The position numbers and the translations under genes are program-made. The notes under the pieces were generated by a model. That model saw nothing but the letters and a program-made list of their open reading frames with translations. It was not told the origin of the DNA and did not search any database. From positions 8,295,501-8,359,500 of the forward strand of contig CM048850.1 in the NCBI GenBank assembly GCA_026545225.1: a stretch of 64,000 bases of DNA, in the 5' to 3' direction. The stretch is from Cornus controversa. Lineage: Eukaryota; Streptophyta; Magnoliopsida; Cornales; Cornaceae. Position 1 is the stretch's first letter. Each line of letters starts with the position of its first letter. Below, piece after piece: positions 39,401 to 48,537 of the stretch.

Positions 39401-42400
39401 TTTTCACGGAGCAAATATGGTTCGATGAACCCGAATCTAAAAACCACTCATGTTGAGTAAGAGTGTCACCTTTATAACTTGTGAGAACATCCCCAATACA
39501 AAGTCGAATAGTGCTAACACACCTTGACTCTATATCCTGCCAATCATCAATTGATATTTTTTTCGGCTTTCCATCCTTTCCTTTCAACACCCGCGCTAAG
39601 CCTTGTTGAACTAGGATGTCATTCACCCTCCTTTGCCATAGGGTGAAGCCACCCTTACCATCAAATCTCTCCACCTTATACTATGTGGCAATATTACCGG
39701 TCATGACTGTCACAAATGCCTAAGACAAACAACACCCGTATTATGAAGAAAAATCTAGACAAGACTTTTATCAAACACTTTGTGTACCTTAAAACTCTGA
39801 TACCAATTTGTTGAGAAACAAGCCCCCAATCACAAACCACCAACTATTACGATGTGATGATAAGTAAACAAGTACAAAGAAATTTGCAAGAACATGCCAA
39901 GAATTATACGTGGTTCGGCTAAACAAGCCTACGTTCATGAAGAGCCCGATTTCACTATATAGATTGTAAATAACAAGTTGAAGAATTGTATCAAGAGTAC
40001 GCTCAACTCTCAACCCTTAACCCTTATACACTCAAAAGTATCAAGAGTATGCTCAACTCTCAACCCTTAACCCTTATATCACTCAAAAGGAAATTACAAA
40101 TTCTAAACAAGAATTCTCTCTCTAAGTGTCCTCTCAATAACAATGAGAGTATTACATCTACGTAAGAGTTGCCATCTTAAAACAATGAGAGTAACCTCTC
40201 AAATACAATGAGAGTATTGCCTCTTTTCTTCTCACTTGTCTCAACCTATAACATAAATAACTATTTATAGAGCCCAAAATCCAATTCCTTGGTGGACAAG
40301 AATTACAATTCCTTAGAGCCCAAAACTTGCCTAACAAGTATTTTCCTTCCTTGAGACCAAGACTGGCCTACTAAAAAATTACCTAATAAGATACAACTCT
40401 ATGATACAAACCTTATCACAATAGGAATTTGAGACAACCTAACACTTTATATAGCAAATCTCCCCACTCCCTCCCTCCTTTCTTAACATATTTTCTTTTT
40501 CTTTTTCTTTTTTGAAATGTTTCATAACATATAATTTTGAAGTTATATTAACAACACATTTTCCCAAGAGCAATGCTTTTATTTTTACTCTGTACTTCTA
40601 TTGACCATCAACTTTCTTTATGGCTTCAGATTGATTTTTCTTTTCCATATATTTATCAAAATAAAGGGTTACCAACCCACCATGGGTCGGTAGCCATTAT
40701 CAACTCCCATGAAAAAAAATAAAAAGTAAAATAAAGGGTCACTGCCTGGTGCAATAATAAAACCTAGAACTGACAATCATTAGGTCGCAAGTTCAAGTCT
40801 TAAAGCCACTTTGTATAAAATAATGGCATAGCTTAGTCCTATCATCACACCTTGCATAATTACAGTGGTAATGCACTCATATATTCATCAAAATGATATG
40901 ACATTTTTTACGTATAGAAGGAAAAAAGTGTTGTTGAGTTGAGTTGAGCTGAAGTAATATTTTTACGAGGTGAGATCTTTAAATTTACTATTGTATTTTA
41001 GATAACATGGTAATTTTCTGTTTTCCTGTTGCTTCATTGTTTCAGCATATGTGTCCATTCAATCGAACCTCATTTTAGCCAATTTAATCAAAGATTATAC
41101 TGATATACTGTTGGTCGCTGAGGTAATACTTTTAGGAGATGAGACCTTTAAATTTGCTACTGTTTTTTAGACAACGTCATAATTTTCTGTTTTCCTTTTG
41201 CTTCTTTGTTTCAGTGCATGTGTTCATTCAACTGAACCTCATTTTAGCCAATTTAATCAAAGATTATACCAGAAATTCTGACATACTGTTAGTCGCAAGT
41301 TATGATTGAATGTTGGGGGCTGGGCTTGCTATATAAAAAACTGACTCTGGACTAAAAAAATTCATTTGGAATTTTTTTGGGTAAATGGGAAAAATTGTAC
41401 ATCTGGGGGTCAAATTGTCGATTTCATTGATAGCTTAAGCTTATAGTGGTGGGCCGTGTTCGGCTTTTTGTAGTTTCTCAAGAGCACTCCCCTCTTGAGC
41501 ACCTTTAATGAATTATTACTTATTAAAAAAAAAATTCAAATGAAGCTTTGTAAGGGGGCGTTGACAAATAGACAAACGCTCAAGCGAGTTGCAGTCACAA
41601 TCTAATAGGCAATTTAAGAAGTTCATTCTTAGAGAGGAGTTTGACCATGATTGAAAAATGAACAAGAATATTTGCCAGTTGTTCATATACAAGGATGCAA
41701 AAGTGTTTCAGGCCATTGAGGAAACCAGTAGTATTAGGCTATATTATAGATTGATGTATAAATGACATATGAATTATGTTCCCACTAATGTTACCAACGG
41801 ATTGCTTTGGGACATGGAATGAAAATTGATCAAGGTAGACCAGATTTTATAGACATAGTAGGATCAGAGTAGTGAGTACATAAATCACATAGGTAGGATG
41901 TGTTGAGCTAGGTCTGAGCTGTAAGTTTAGAACCTTTTAAACAAACAGTGTGAAACTAGAAGACCTGGTATAAACAAAAAATGAAAGAAAAATAAGAGGG
42001 AATATAAGTCAATCATATGCACTTCAAAGTTGTGATCCCATGAAAAACCTTAAACTTGGATCATCACATCTGCCTCTATATTCCAAAAAATCGAACTAAA
42101 TGGTGAAAGGAAAAAAAGGGGGGATTTGGTTGTCTGGTTCAAATACTTTATGTCCTGCGATTATTCAAATCTGAACTTATATTAGATTATATAAATCTGA
42201 ACTTGTTCGAATATTCATCGACTGGACAAAATTGTTATCAAGATAATTGATATTTATGTCCTGTGATCATTCAAATGCTGGAGCTTTTATGAGCTGGAGC
42301 TCATCAAAGATTGATCTTTTTTCCATTCATTCAAAAAATCACACACATATAAATGCATTTATCATCAATTAGTTAACCTTCAAAGCATTCACAATCAACA

Positions 42401-42654
42401 ATATAATAAGAATGAAAAAATATGTGACTGACCGGCACAAGTAAGGGTGGCTTTGCATCTGAATTATTGGGTTTAGATGATGCGTCGGAGAGCGCTGGCC
42501 AAGAATCGGCATCGGCCCCCATCACCGGAGCATCGGATGCCTTCCCATCGACCGGAGGTGTTTTCCATGGTGATGGTGATGGTGATGGTGATGGTGACTC
42601 CTTCTTGGACGCACTACTCACTTCCTCCTTCACATCATTCTCCGCCGTTACCAT
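18398..42654 (-). CDS. LARP1: La-related protein 1 (LARP1-type), 14 coding exons over 24 kb
   Basis: The spliced frame is 2790 nt, 929 residues plus stop. LARP1 is a cytoplasmic RNA-binding protein. In animals its DM15 region binds the cap and 5'TOP tract of ribosomal-protein mRNAs downstream of TOR. In plants LARP1 acts in TOP-mRNA translation and, with XRN4, in heat-induced mRNA decay. The N-terminus has the plant signature [10 protein letters not shown], then DAPVMGA and SWPALSDA. Exon 2 is rich in Pro, Gly and Phe. The La motif spans about 297-366, keeping Q306, Y309, Y310, F311, D319, Y321 and F340. A long acidic and Ser-rich linker follows. DM15 repeats fill about 766-905, including [18 protein letters not shown] and [16 protein letters not shown]. 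The start is the first ATG, 42,654-42,652. All exons are open. LARP1a, b or c orthology is not decided. Confidence 0.94.
19807..19945 (+). pseudogene. Nuclear insert of plastid 23S rRNA (fragment)
   Basis: The run CGTAACTTCGGGAGAAGG, then CACAAAGAGGGTCACAGTGA, then GGGCGACTGTTTACCAAA, then AAGTCGTAAGACCATGTATG follows plastid large-subunit rRNA in order, with scattered substitutions. The GTCGTAAGACCATGTATGGG part fits the plastid version better than the plant mitochondrial 26S. About 140 bases are recognisable; it is a relic, not a functional rRNA gene. It lies in LARP1 intron 13, antisense to that gene. The rest of the intron (18,534-19,806 and 19,946-21,294) has no gene I can support; short open frames at 18,751-19,011 and 19,136-19,572 resemble nothing known to me. 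Confidence 0.8.
21425..21458. repeat. (TA)n microsatellite
   Basis: About 17 TA units lie in LARP1 intron 12, 26 bases upstream (in transcript sense) of the exon 13 acceptor. Confidence 0.9.
22843..22990 (-). mobile_element. SINE-like relic in LARP1 intron 11
   Basis: The minus strand reads GGGGCCATTGCTTGGTGTAG, then GGCAATAGTTCAGGCAGC, a decayed B-box region, then AGCAGCCACTTTGGGC and GGTTCATCCCTCCTGACAGC. This arrangement of a tRNA-like head and a unique body resembles tRNA-derived plant SINEs. No target-site duplication was found. The other parts of this intron (21,789-22,842 and 22,991-23,777) are AT-rich with nothing recognised. Confidence 0.45.
25175..25372. repeat. Minisatellite, three copies of 66 bp, in LARP1 intron 7
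   Basis: The unit starts GCCCTTTTCAAGCCTAGAGA at 25,175, 25,241 and 25,307 and ends AAGTGCAAGGGTGGTA. The first two copies are identical or nearly so; the third has one clear substitution. Because 66 is a multiple of three, long open frames run through it on both strands. These are by-products, not genes. Confidence 0.95.
26320..26570 (+). mobile_element. L1-type LINE reverse-transcriptase fragment in LARP1 intron 7
   Basis: Plus-strand translation gives [18 protein letters not shown], then, across a stop and a few substitutions, [11 protein letters not shown]. This is the conserved L1 reverse-transcriptase block also present in the fragment at 8,440-8,560. It is antisense to LARP1 and carries stops. 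Confidence 0.75.
27240..28010 (+). mobile_element. Probable LINE 3' region with A-rich tail
   Basis: GT-rich sequence ends in GCTTTATGCC, then TTCAATGAAAATCACTTACC and TATAAAAAAAA. Such an end is usual for plant LINEs and matches the orientation of the fragment at 26,320. The 77-codon open frame at 27,562-27,795 has no recognised domain. Linkage to the upstream fragment is inference. The remaining intron 7 sequence (24,857-25,174, 25,373-26,319 and 28,011-29,874) contains no gene I can support. Confidence 0.45.
28440..28600 (-). mobile_element. SINE-like relic in LARP1 intron 7
   Basis: The minus strand shows TCAAGTGGTAAGAGCTTGG (A-box-like) and GGTTTGTGTTTGAGAGCAA (B-box-like) with tRNA-like spacing, then a short body. 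No ends were defined. Confidence 0.35.
30741..30940. repeat. Imperfect inverted repeat, about 200 bp, in LARP1 intron 6
   Basis: GAACAATACTTCCCTCCTTA plus CAGCTGACATGAC on the left is mirrored on the right by CATGACACATCAGCTGTAAG and GGAGGCAAGTATTGTT, the right arm carrying about 20 extra bases. This resembles a decayed MITE. No target-site duplication was identified. Confidence 0.5.
33030..33250. repeat. MITE-like sequence in LARP1 intron 3
   Basis: This contains repeated AAACAGTTTTCA and CAGTTTTCAGA-type motifs, with GGGCCTGAAAAC at the left and GCAAGCCC at the right as possible short TIRs. Similar hAT-type MITEs are common in tree genomes. The ends and target-site duplication are not established. 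Confidence 0.3.
35131..35230. mobile_element. Stowaway-like MITE, 100 bp, near-perfect hairpin
   Basis: The ends are CTCCCTCTGTTCC and its inverse GGATGGAGGGAG, flanked by TA on both sides (35,129-35,130 and 35,231-35,232), the usual Tc1/mariner target. The inner arms GTACTTTGGGAA and TTCCCAAAGTAC, and TGACTCACAA and TTGTGAGTCA, pair so that nearly the whole element folds on itself. It lies in LARP1 intron 1. Confidence 0.9.
35640..37170 (+). mobile_element. Decayed Ty1/copia element: LTR end, primer-binding site and gag relic
   Basis: A TATA-like CTATAAATATAGGG lies near 36,220. A primer-binding site, TGGTATCAGAGCA, lies near 36,328, so an LTR probably ends at about 36,314. Downstream, plus-strand frames with stops encode a Glu/Lys/Leu-rich coiled-coil gag with a degenerate zinc knuckle ([15 protein letters not shown], first Cys lost). 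The 3' half of the element is missing. It lies antisense to LARP1 in intron 1. The left LTR border is not defined. The flanks 34,210-35,128 and 35,233-35,639 hold no gene. Confidence 0.6.
37795..37935 (+). mobile_element. SINE, degenerate
   Basis: TAACTCAAATGGTATC (A-box-like), CGCACATGGGAGGTTG, GTGGGTTCAAGCCTC (B-box) and a body ending GTGAGTTTACTTATCTACCA make up a tRNA-derived SINE. The head matches the minus-strand fragment at 6,455-6,525. Confidence 0.6.
38166..40449 (-). mobile_element. Internally deleted Ty1/copia retrotransposon with both LTRs and 5-bp target-site duplication
   Basis: LTRs lie at 38,171-38,763 (593 bp) and 39,809-40,444 (636 bp), both starting TGTTGAGAAACAAGCC and ending CCTAACA. 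CTTTA flanks the element (38,166-38,170 and 40,445-40,449). On the minus strand there is a primer-binding site (TGGTATCAGAGTTTT) next to the right LTR and a polypurine tract (AAGGGGGAGATT) next to the left one. The 1045-bp interior keeps the gag start (39,674, [20 protein letters not shown]) fused after a deletion to the protease region with DSGSSNHIC. After a frameshift comes the GAG-pre-integrase part (LYNWWG). Integrase, reverse transcriptase and RNase H are absent. It lies in LARP1 intron 1, in the same sense as the gene. The LTRs differ at many sites, so the insertion is not recent. Confidence 0.93.
39989..40090. repeat. 50-bp tandem duplication inside the right copia LTR
   Basis: TATCAAGAGTACGCTCAACT ... 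CTCAAAAG at 39,989-40,038 is repeated at 40,039-40,090 with small changes. The left LTR has one copy, which accounts for most of the length difference between the LTRs. Confidence 0.9.
40737..40875 (+). mobile_element. SINE-like element in LARP1 intron 1
   Basis: GGGTCACTGCCTGGTGCAAT, AATCATTAGGTCGCAAG, a B-box-like AAGTTCAAGTCTT and AAGCCACTTTGTATAAAA occur in tRNA-SINE order. The ends are not defined. Confidence 0.5.
40948..41298. repeat. Tandem duplication, 169 bp period
   Basis: GCTGAAGTAATATTTTTACG at 40,948 and GCTGAGGTAATACTTTTAGG at 41,117 start two direct copies. Both run through CTCATTTTAGCCAATTTAAT, CAAAGATTATAC and a CTGTTGGTCGC-type end. The second copy has a short insertion near its end. 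Confidence 0.9.
41390..41535 (+). mobile_element. L1-type LINE 3' end with A tail
   Basis: GTTCGGCTTTTTGTAG, AAGAGCACTCCCCTCTTGAG, TTTAATGAATTATTACTTAT and a run of A match, block for block, the 3' end of the minus-strand LINE at 7,148-7,270. Only the tail remains. The rest of LARP1 intron 1 to 42,432 shows no gene. Confidence 0.75.
42569..42598. repeat. Coding hexanucleotide repeat in LARP1 exon 1
   Basis: Five GGTGAT-type units on the plus strand (the last ending GAC) encode the Ser-Pro run at residues 20-29 of LARP1. Unit gain or loss would change protein length without a frameshift. Confidence 0.9.
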
Positions 42655-42927
42655 CACTCAACTCCGATAGCCCCCAAATCTCAGTCACTTCACTTCACTT
42701 AGAAACTTACAAACTACAATTTCTATAATACAATACAATACAATACAGAGTCTTCTTCTTCTTTTGATTCAGTTCTTTGATTACTCAGTTTGACTTCTTT
42801 GATCACTCAGAGGACCACTCGAACTGAAGAAGCTGCTGATAGTGGCAGCAGAAGCGTAATTGTGACTGAAAACGACGTCGCAGAGTGGATCTTTCCCGTG
42901 GGAAGAGAGAGACAGACAGACAGACTT

Positions 42928-42959
<32 letters not shown>

Positions 42960-43020
42960 GAGGGGGGGGTTTTCACGAGACAACAAGAGAAAGGAGGGAG
43001 GGATTAGGGTTTTTAAGTGA
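42655..43020 (-). promoter_or_regulatory. LARP1 5'-UTR and core promoter region
   Basis: Upstream of the LARP1 ATG lie an (ATACA)n run near 42,724-42,746 and a dense GAGA/CAGA stretch at about 42,900-42,962. On the transcribed strand this is CT/TCTG-rich, as is common in plant leaders and core promoters. No TATA box or transcription start is assigned. The sequence 43,021-43,312 is spacer with nothing recognised. Confidence 0.5.
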
Positions 43021-43312
43021 CGTTTAGGACAAAAGTTTTGACGGATTGACAGTTAGAGACGCCATCAAAGTGCGGAACTATTGAAAAGACGGAGGATTTA
43101 AGTGTCGTTTAAATACTGCCCCAAGGAGCTAAGAGCTGCTTCTAGGGTCTGTTTGGATGGAGATAAATGGGGAAGGAGAGGAAAAGAAAAGAAATGGAGA
43201 GAGTTCATGTTATGTCTGGTACAAAGAGCTCTCTAACTCCTTGCACATTATTTTATTATTCTTTCAAAAGTAAATGAATGGAAATGAAATGTAGGCATCT
43301 GGATATTATTTT

Positions 43313-44740
43313 ATTTGATTATGGGTTAAATTATAATTTTGTTTATGATATATATATGTGTGTGTGTGTTCAGTTATCACATACTTAGTGTGCATTTGAT
43401 TTGGTTGTGTGAGCTCGGGAAGAGTGTTGGACTCGAAATTTATTTGAACTTCTTGAGAGGAAGAAGGTTAGTAATTAAATTGTTAGAAGAAGACATCCTT
43501 AGGCTAAAGGGTGTGATTGTTATGAAGATATGAGCTTTATGACATAAGTGTAGATAGACGGGTAGAAAAGTAATTTCATTAAATTAGGTAGGAATAAGGA
43601 ACAAATAAGCAAGAGATGCGGGTTGATTTGGTGATTTTAGGAGAGATTAAAATTATAAATAGGAGTAGAAACTTAGAAAATTCATTTGAATATTCTATTT
43701 CTCTCTATATATCTATACGTGCAAGCATATCTCTCCCTCCACTATTCACCTCCCCGTTCCATCTAAGATCTAGGCTTAAGGAAGAGGATTTTGGTGGTAC
43801 TCAAGAAGAAAAAGTTGTTTAGTCTTCCTCTATATTTTAACCGGTAAATATCTTCGATTCAGAGCTTTTGATTTTGGGTTAGCTTAGGGTTTGGAGTTTG
43901 ACGTAGGGGTGTGTTAATTTCTTTAACCCACGGTTATGAGTTATGTATGTGTGTGTGTCAAAAATGTCATTATATGTGATTTTAATTTCATTTTCATGTC
44001 TTGATAAGGTTATAAATGTTTAAGCATGATATACATGTGTTAGTTGTGGGTCTTAAGGTTCTTGTTGGATGTAATATGACTTTATATATGTAATTTAGCT
44101 CTACGAATATGACATGCCCACAAGGTGTCTGATAAAATGCATGAATGTGAGGATTTTACATAAAATAAGTTATTGTTGATACTTTGTGGTGGAGATAGTA
44201 TGATATGTGTTTGAAATAAATTATTTGATATAAAACATGTCGTTTATCATGGTTAGAATTGGACTTGTTTTGATGTGGAGTTATTGTTTTGAATTGGTTG
44301 AATATGTGATACTGGAACTTGGTTGTTTGGTTGTTGATTTATGGGATTGAGTCAGTAAAATAAGAAAGGCTCGGAGCCATAAGGTTGTTAATTCCAAAAC
44401 TTGGCCAAACGGATATCGTTGTCTTCGAGTTAAATAGCCCAAAAAGAGAAGATAGGGGTGCGTGGCCTTTAAGCATGTATTCGAGTGGGTGTGTGTGACT
44501 AATCCCAGTGTGGTTTGATTTCGAAATATGATTCCAATTTAATAAGACGTGAGATTGAATGTGTTTCTCAACTACGTTCCTTGAAATTAATACATGGCTT
44601 TTAATGATAATTATTGAGTACAAGGTGGTTTAATGCTTTTACAATCATGTTATAATTTTATTGCAATTGTGATTATAACGTTTGAACTAGTATGTAAGAA
44701 GTATGACCTGTAGAACCACTACAAAGTAGAGGAGACCATG
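43313..44740 (+). mobile_element. Gypsy-type LTR-like sequence, copy 1
   Basis: Non-coding sequence has LTR-like features: a TATA-like ATAAATAGG at about 43,656, CT-rich leader-like sequence, and a block at 44,340-44,560 (CTTGGCCAAAC, TAGCCCA, ACTAATCCCAGTGTGGTTTG) related to the block at 54,835-55,015. Its first 330 bases recur in the same orientation at 47,111-47,420. Exact borders, primer site and coding parts were not found. Confidence 0.45.
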
Positions 44741-44744
44741 TGAA

Positions 44745-47100
44745 AACCTAGGCATTTCACACCTCGAAATCCAAACCGCTGAGACTCCCCCAGTCGAAGC
44801 TCGTATCGGGTAGTGAGGTGTCATGATCACCCGATCGTCACTCCACGACTCGGACAACTATGGCAAACTACTACCAACATCACCCTCAGTTCCCACCCGA
44901 ACCACCGAGACCGTTACATACAGCGAAAGTCTTTACATTTATCATCATACCAATCCCTCACCAGAATGTCACGTTGATCAACAATCTAAGTTATGATCTC
45001 AAAGTTTAGTGGAAGCATTATTTTTGACATTATTACCATACACGTGCAAACATATGTAATTCAAGTTCATTATATATGTCCTTTATTGAAAATATACATA
45101 CATAGGCCCATTTGGAAACACACAGTCATAACACCTTTCGATTGATCAAAGAGCTCATTTCGACTGTGCGAAGACACATTTTGATTATGCGAAATGGGTG
45201 TTTCGCATGATCAAAAATCTCGCATGATCGAAGTGGTATTGAAATTGCACTAGAATTTAACTGAACTTCCATCGAAAATCTCACAACAAGGTTCACATAA
45301 TTGAAGGCATTTCGATTGATCGAAATAGGGTCGAAACCCCTTGAACCCTGTTTTCCTGCAGAAAATTGTAAATGTTGATTTTCACACTTTGGCAGTCATT
45401 TTTACCATACATGCTCCTCATCTTACCAATTCAACAACACAACCATTCTCACAAATTTATATATGAACATTAATTAAGAATCATCATTTAAATAGTCTAG
45501 CATCTACCATGTTTAAAATGTATGAAATCATAAGACATAAACAATACATGTTCTCAAAACATAAATGGTCTTTACATGTTCATCACATGCATATAGTTCA
45601 CAATTCAGACATGCATTCAAATAAAACATTTTAAGTCTTTAAATGAACCGATACCGCTCCACGCCAACTCTACCATTGGAGAGACTCCATCACCTCCTTT
45701 CCATTTTTTGAAAAGAGTTAATACTCATGGGATGAGTTACAACACACTCAGTAGGAATGTCTAAAACATAATTTCGCAAGTTCCGTGAATACCACATAAG
45801 CATACATTTGCATTTAATCATGTTAATCAAATATTTGTATATCATAATCATATCATAAGTAATGTGATATACATAACTCCCTTATACTCTCCACACATTT
45901 ATTGGGTTTCTATTTTTCGGGCCACCCAATTCCACCTATCCAAGGCTCTTATACCAGTCCACCTCATCATAGGACTCTGTTTTAGAGAATATCATCTTCC
46001 ATCTACTGGTGCTCTTATACCAGTCCACCCCACAAGGGTTCCCTTTACTGTATTACCTCGCCACTTGTCAAGTGGACTATACCGCCCAATTGAGCTCACC
46101 ACCCTCACCATGTGTTTCCCAATGAATGAAGATGGATTCAAAATGTTCATATTAAACATACACATGCAATTAAAGTTAATGTAGCATTTGATTGTATTGC
46201 TTACACAATTTTCAAATAAGGTCACATACTTTCACATTGAACATATCTCACATATTGCACATTTCATATCACATATATTAACACTTAAACATGCTTTCAC
46301 ATCCAAACATGCTTTCAAGATAATTCATCAAGCATATAAATGTCACCTTCATAATTACATATGAAACATATAATTCCTTCACAATTCAACCTTAACATGC
46401 TTATATAATCATCTAAGGCAATTATAAACATGTAATTACATCATTAAATATTGATAAATCACTAAGTAGTATAATCTAGCATGTTTTAACCTTAAAATAC
46501 ATCTAATTATACTCATATAACCAATTGGTTGCCATAAACAACTAATATACTCATAAAAATTCTGAATTCTATAGGTTAGGCATCCTTACCTCAATTTGGA
46601 AGAGCTTCCAAATGATTTCTCCAATTTCTCACAAAAAGAATTAACTTTCTCCTAATTTGATTCCGGACAGATCAAACTTGAGTTTTCAATGCATAGACCA
46701 ACTTCTTTTCTCGAGCGCCTTCTAATTATCGCTCCAATCGTCTCAAAATCAATAGAGAAGCAAAAAAGATGATATTACCATATATAGATATATATTGCTC
46801 TCTCTATGTGACTGATGAGAATAAAAAATGAATTGTTGAATTCTCTACTTTGCTATTTATAGACCTAGTTGTCATATTTACAAAAATGCCACTAGTCAAT
46901 CATTAAACCTTTCTGAACTTTGTTTTCGATTTCTGTAACTCCTACAACACGAAATTGATTCTGTAGTATATCAAATATTTTATTTAAGTTACTCACCAAA
47001 TTTGGTGTCATTCCGACACTTTTTGATTTTCTAGGCTCGCGGGACTTGCACCTCGAGCTCATTTGACCAGAAAAAGTCAACTTTTGTCAAACGTTTCCAA
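44745..47100 (-). mobile_element. Opposite-strand LTR-like sequence nested between two direct repeats
   Basis: On the minus strand a TATA-like CTATAAATAGC occurs near 46,855, followed by about 2 kb of non-coding sequence. This ends near GTAACGGTCTCGGTGGTTCG and GGATTTCGAGGTGTGAAATG. Repeated short boxes with GGTGGACTGGTATAAGAGC occur near 45,950 and 46,020. This fits a long, possibly solo, gypsy LTR. I could not fix TG/CA ends or a target-site duplication. Confidence 0.4.
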
Positions 47101-47110
47101 AACTTATTTT

Positions 47111-47420
47111 GTTTAATTATAGGTTTGATTATGATTTGTTTATGGTTTATATATTTAAATGTCTTTAGTTTTGACACATTTGATTTGGGTGTGTAGATTG
47201 GGGATGAGTGTTGGACTCGAAATTTATTTGAACTCCTTGAGAGGAGGTAGGTTAGTGGTTTATATGAGAAATGACGTTTTGAGGCTTGAGTGTAATTATT
47301 GAGGAGATTTGGGTTTTTATAAGCAAAGTGCAAAGAGGGCTAGGAAGGTGATTTTATAAAACTATAAGGGAGCAAGGAGAAAATTAACAAAAAAAAAAAG
47401 TTAAGTTGGTGATTTAGGCT
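47111..47420 (+). mobile_element. Gypsy-type LTR-like sequence, copy 2 (truncated)
   Basis: This aligns with 43,313-43,640, including the identical core GAGTGTTGGACTCGAAATTT, until GGTGATTTAGG at about 47,417. There it runs into GGCTCCGTTTGTTTC, which looks like the end of another inserted MITE-like element. From 47,421 to 48,537 the sequence is AT-rich with no gene. Confidence 0.6.
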
Positions 47421-48537
47421 CCGTTTGTTTCTATATAAAATAATGTCTTTGTAAAATATTTTTCTTATAAAAAAATTTGCTGAATGTTTTTTTTTTTCGG
47501 TGTTTGATAGAGATACTAAAAATATTTTCTAATATTTGGCAAGAATATGTTTTGAAAAATATTATCTATGCTTTCTTGATCAGCCATCTCCCATACTTAC
47601 AAGATACTCCTCCCATGAAAACTAATATAAAAAATAAATAGATTCAGACTCACTGTATAAAGAATTTTTGAATTTTGTTAACTAAACTTTCTGCCACTCT
47701 GATATGGTTGAGTTAAAAGAACTTGGAAAGATTCATAAATTGTTTGATACATGTATTTTCTTCAAGTTAAATGGGCAGTAATAACTATCACCATCTTTTA
47801 CTCTTCAACTAAAATTTTCTACTTCATTTTTATGCAAGAATAAACCAACCCAAAGCATATATAATATATTTTAAAATGTTGGAGATTAGGGGATATATAT
47901 TTTTTTGGTGTTATATATATATATATGAATATTGTGTATTTTCAGGACAAGAAAAAGAAGAAAAAAAAGACAGAAATAAAAATCATTATTCTGTACAAAA
48001 TAATTCCTCCCAATTATGGTTTAAGTTTTTACCATTATCATTAAGATTATGCTAGTTTAGGGCCTTTAATGTATTAGCCTATACCTAGGGTGAACCACTT
48101 TTCAAGTTTCATTGACTCTCTTTTATTAGATTCATAGTCTCTTAATAATTTAGATCTAGGCAAATAACCCATCAATAGAAGCATCATCACTATATCTATA
48201 AGTATCTTTTGTTGGAAAATATATGAGTATATGATACTATTTAAGATATAAAACAATTGTATTAACATGTTAAATTATATATCCTCTTAAACATAATAAG
48301 AAAATCTCTTACCATTCCACAATATATATAAAACTTTTTATAAGTTTTTATATCAAACAACATTATAACATATGTAATAATTTAGACTACTAAACTCATT
48401 TATAGTACATATATCACATGTTATATAAATCATATGAAATATAATACAATCAAGTAATTCATGTTGATTTTATATTTTGTAACTTAAAATACATAAATAC
48501 TAAAGAACCTACAGATCGAGGCTAGAGTTAGACTTTA

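Larger units (their letters stand above)
18398..42654 (-). other. LARP1: Exon map of the LARP1 gene
   Basis: Coding exons in transcript order: 42654-42433, 34209-33654, 33428-33272, 32613-32523, 32283-32212, 32063-31465, 29944-29875, 24856-24752, 24626-24307, 24087-23941, 23841-23778, 21788-21643, 21399-21295, 18533-18398. All introns are GT-AG on the minus strand and phases join. Large introns are intron 1 (34,210-42,432, 8.2 kb), intron 7 (24,857-29,874, 5.0 kb), intron 13 (18,534-21,294, 2.8 kb), intron 11 (21,789-23,777, 2.0 kb) and intron 6 (29,945-31,464, 1.5 kb). The La motif is split over exons 3 to 5 and the DM15 region over exons 10 to 14. Confidence 0.88.
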
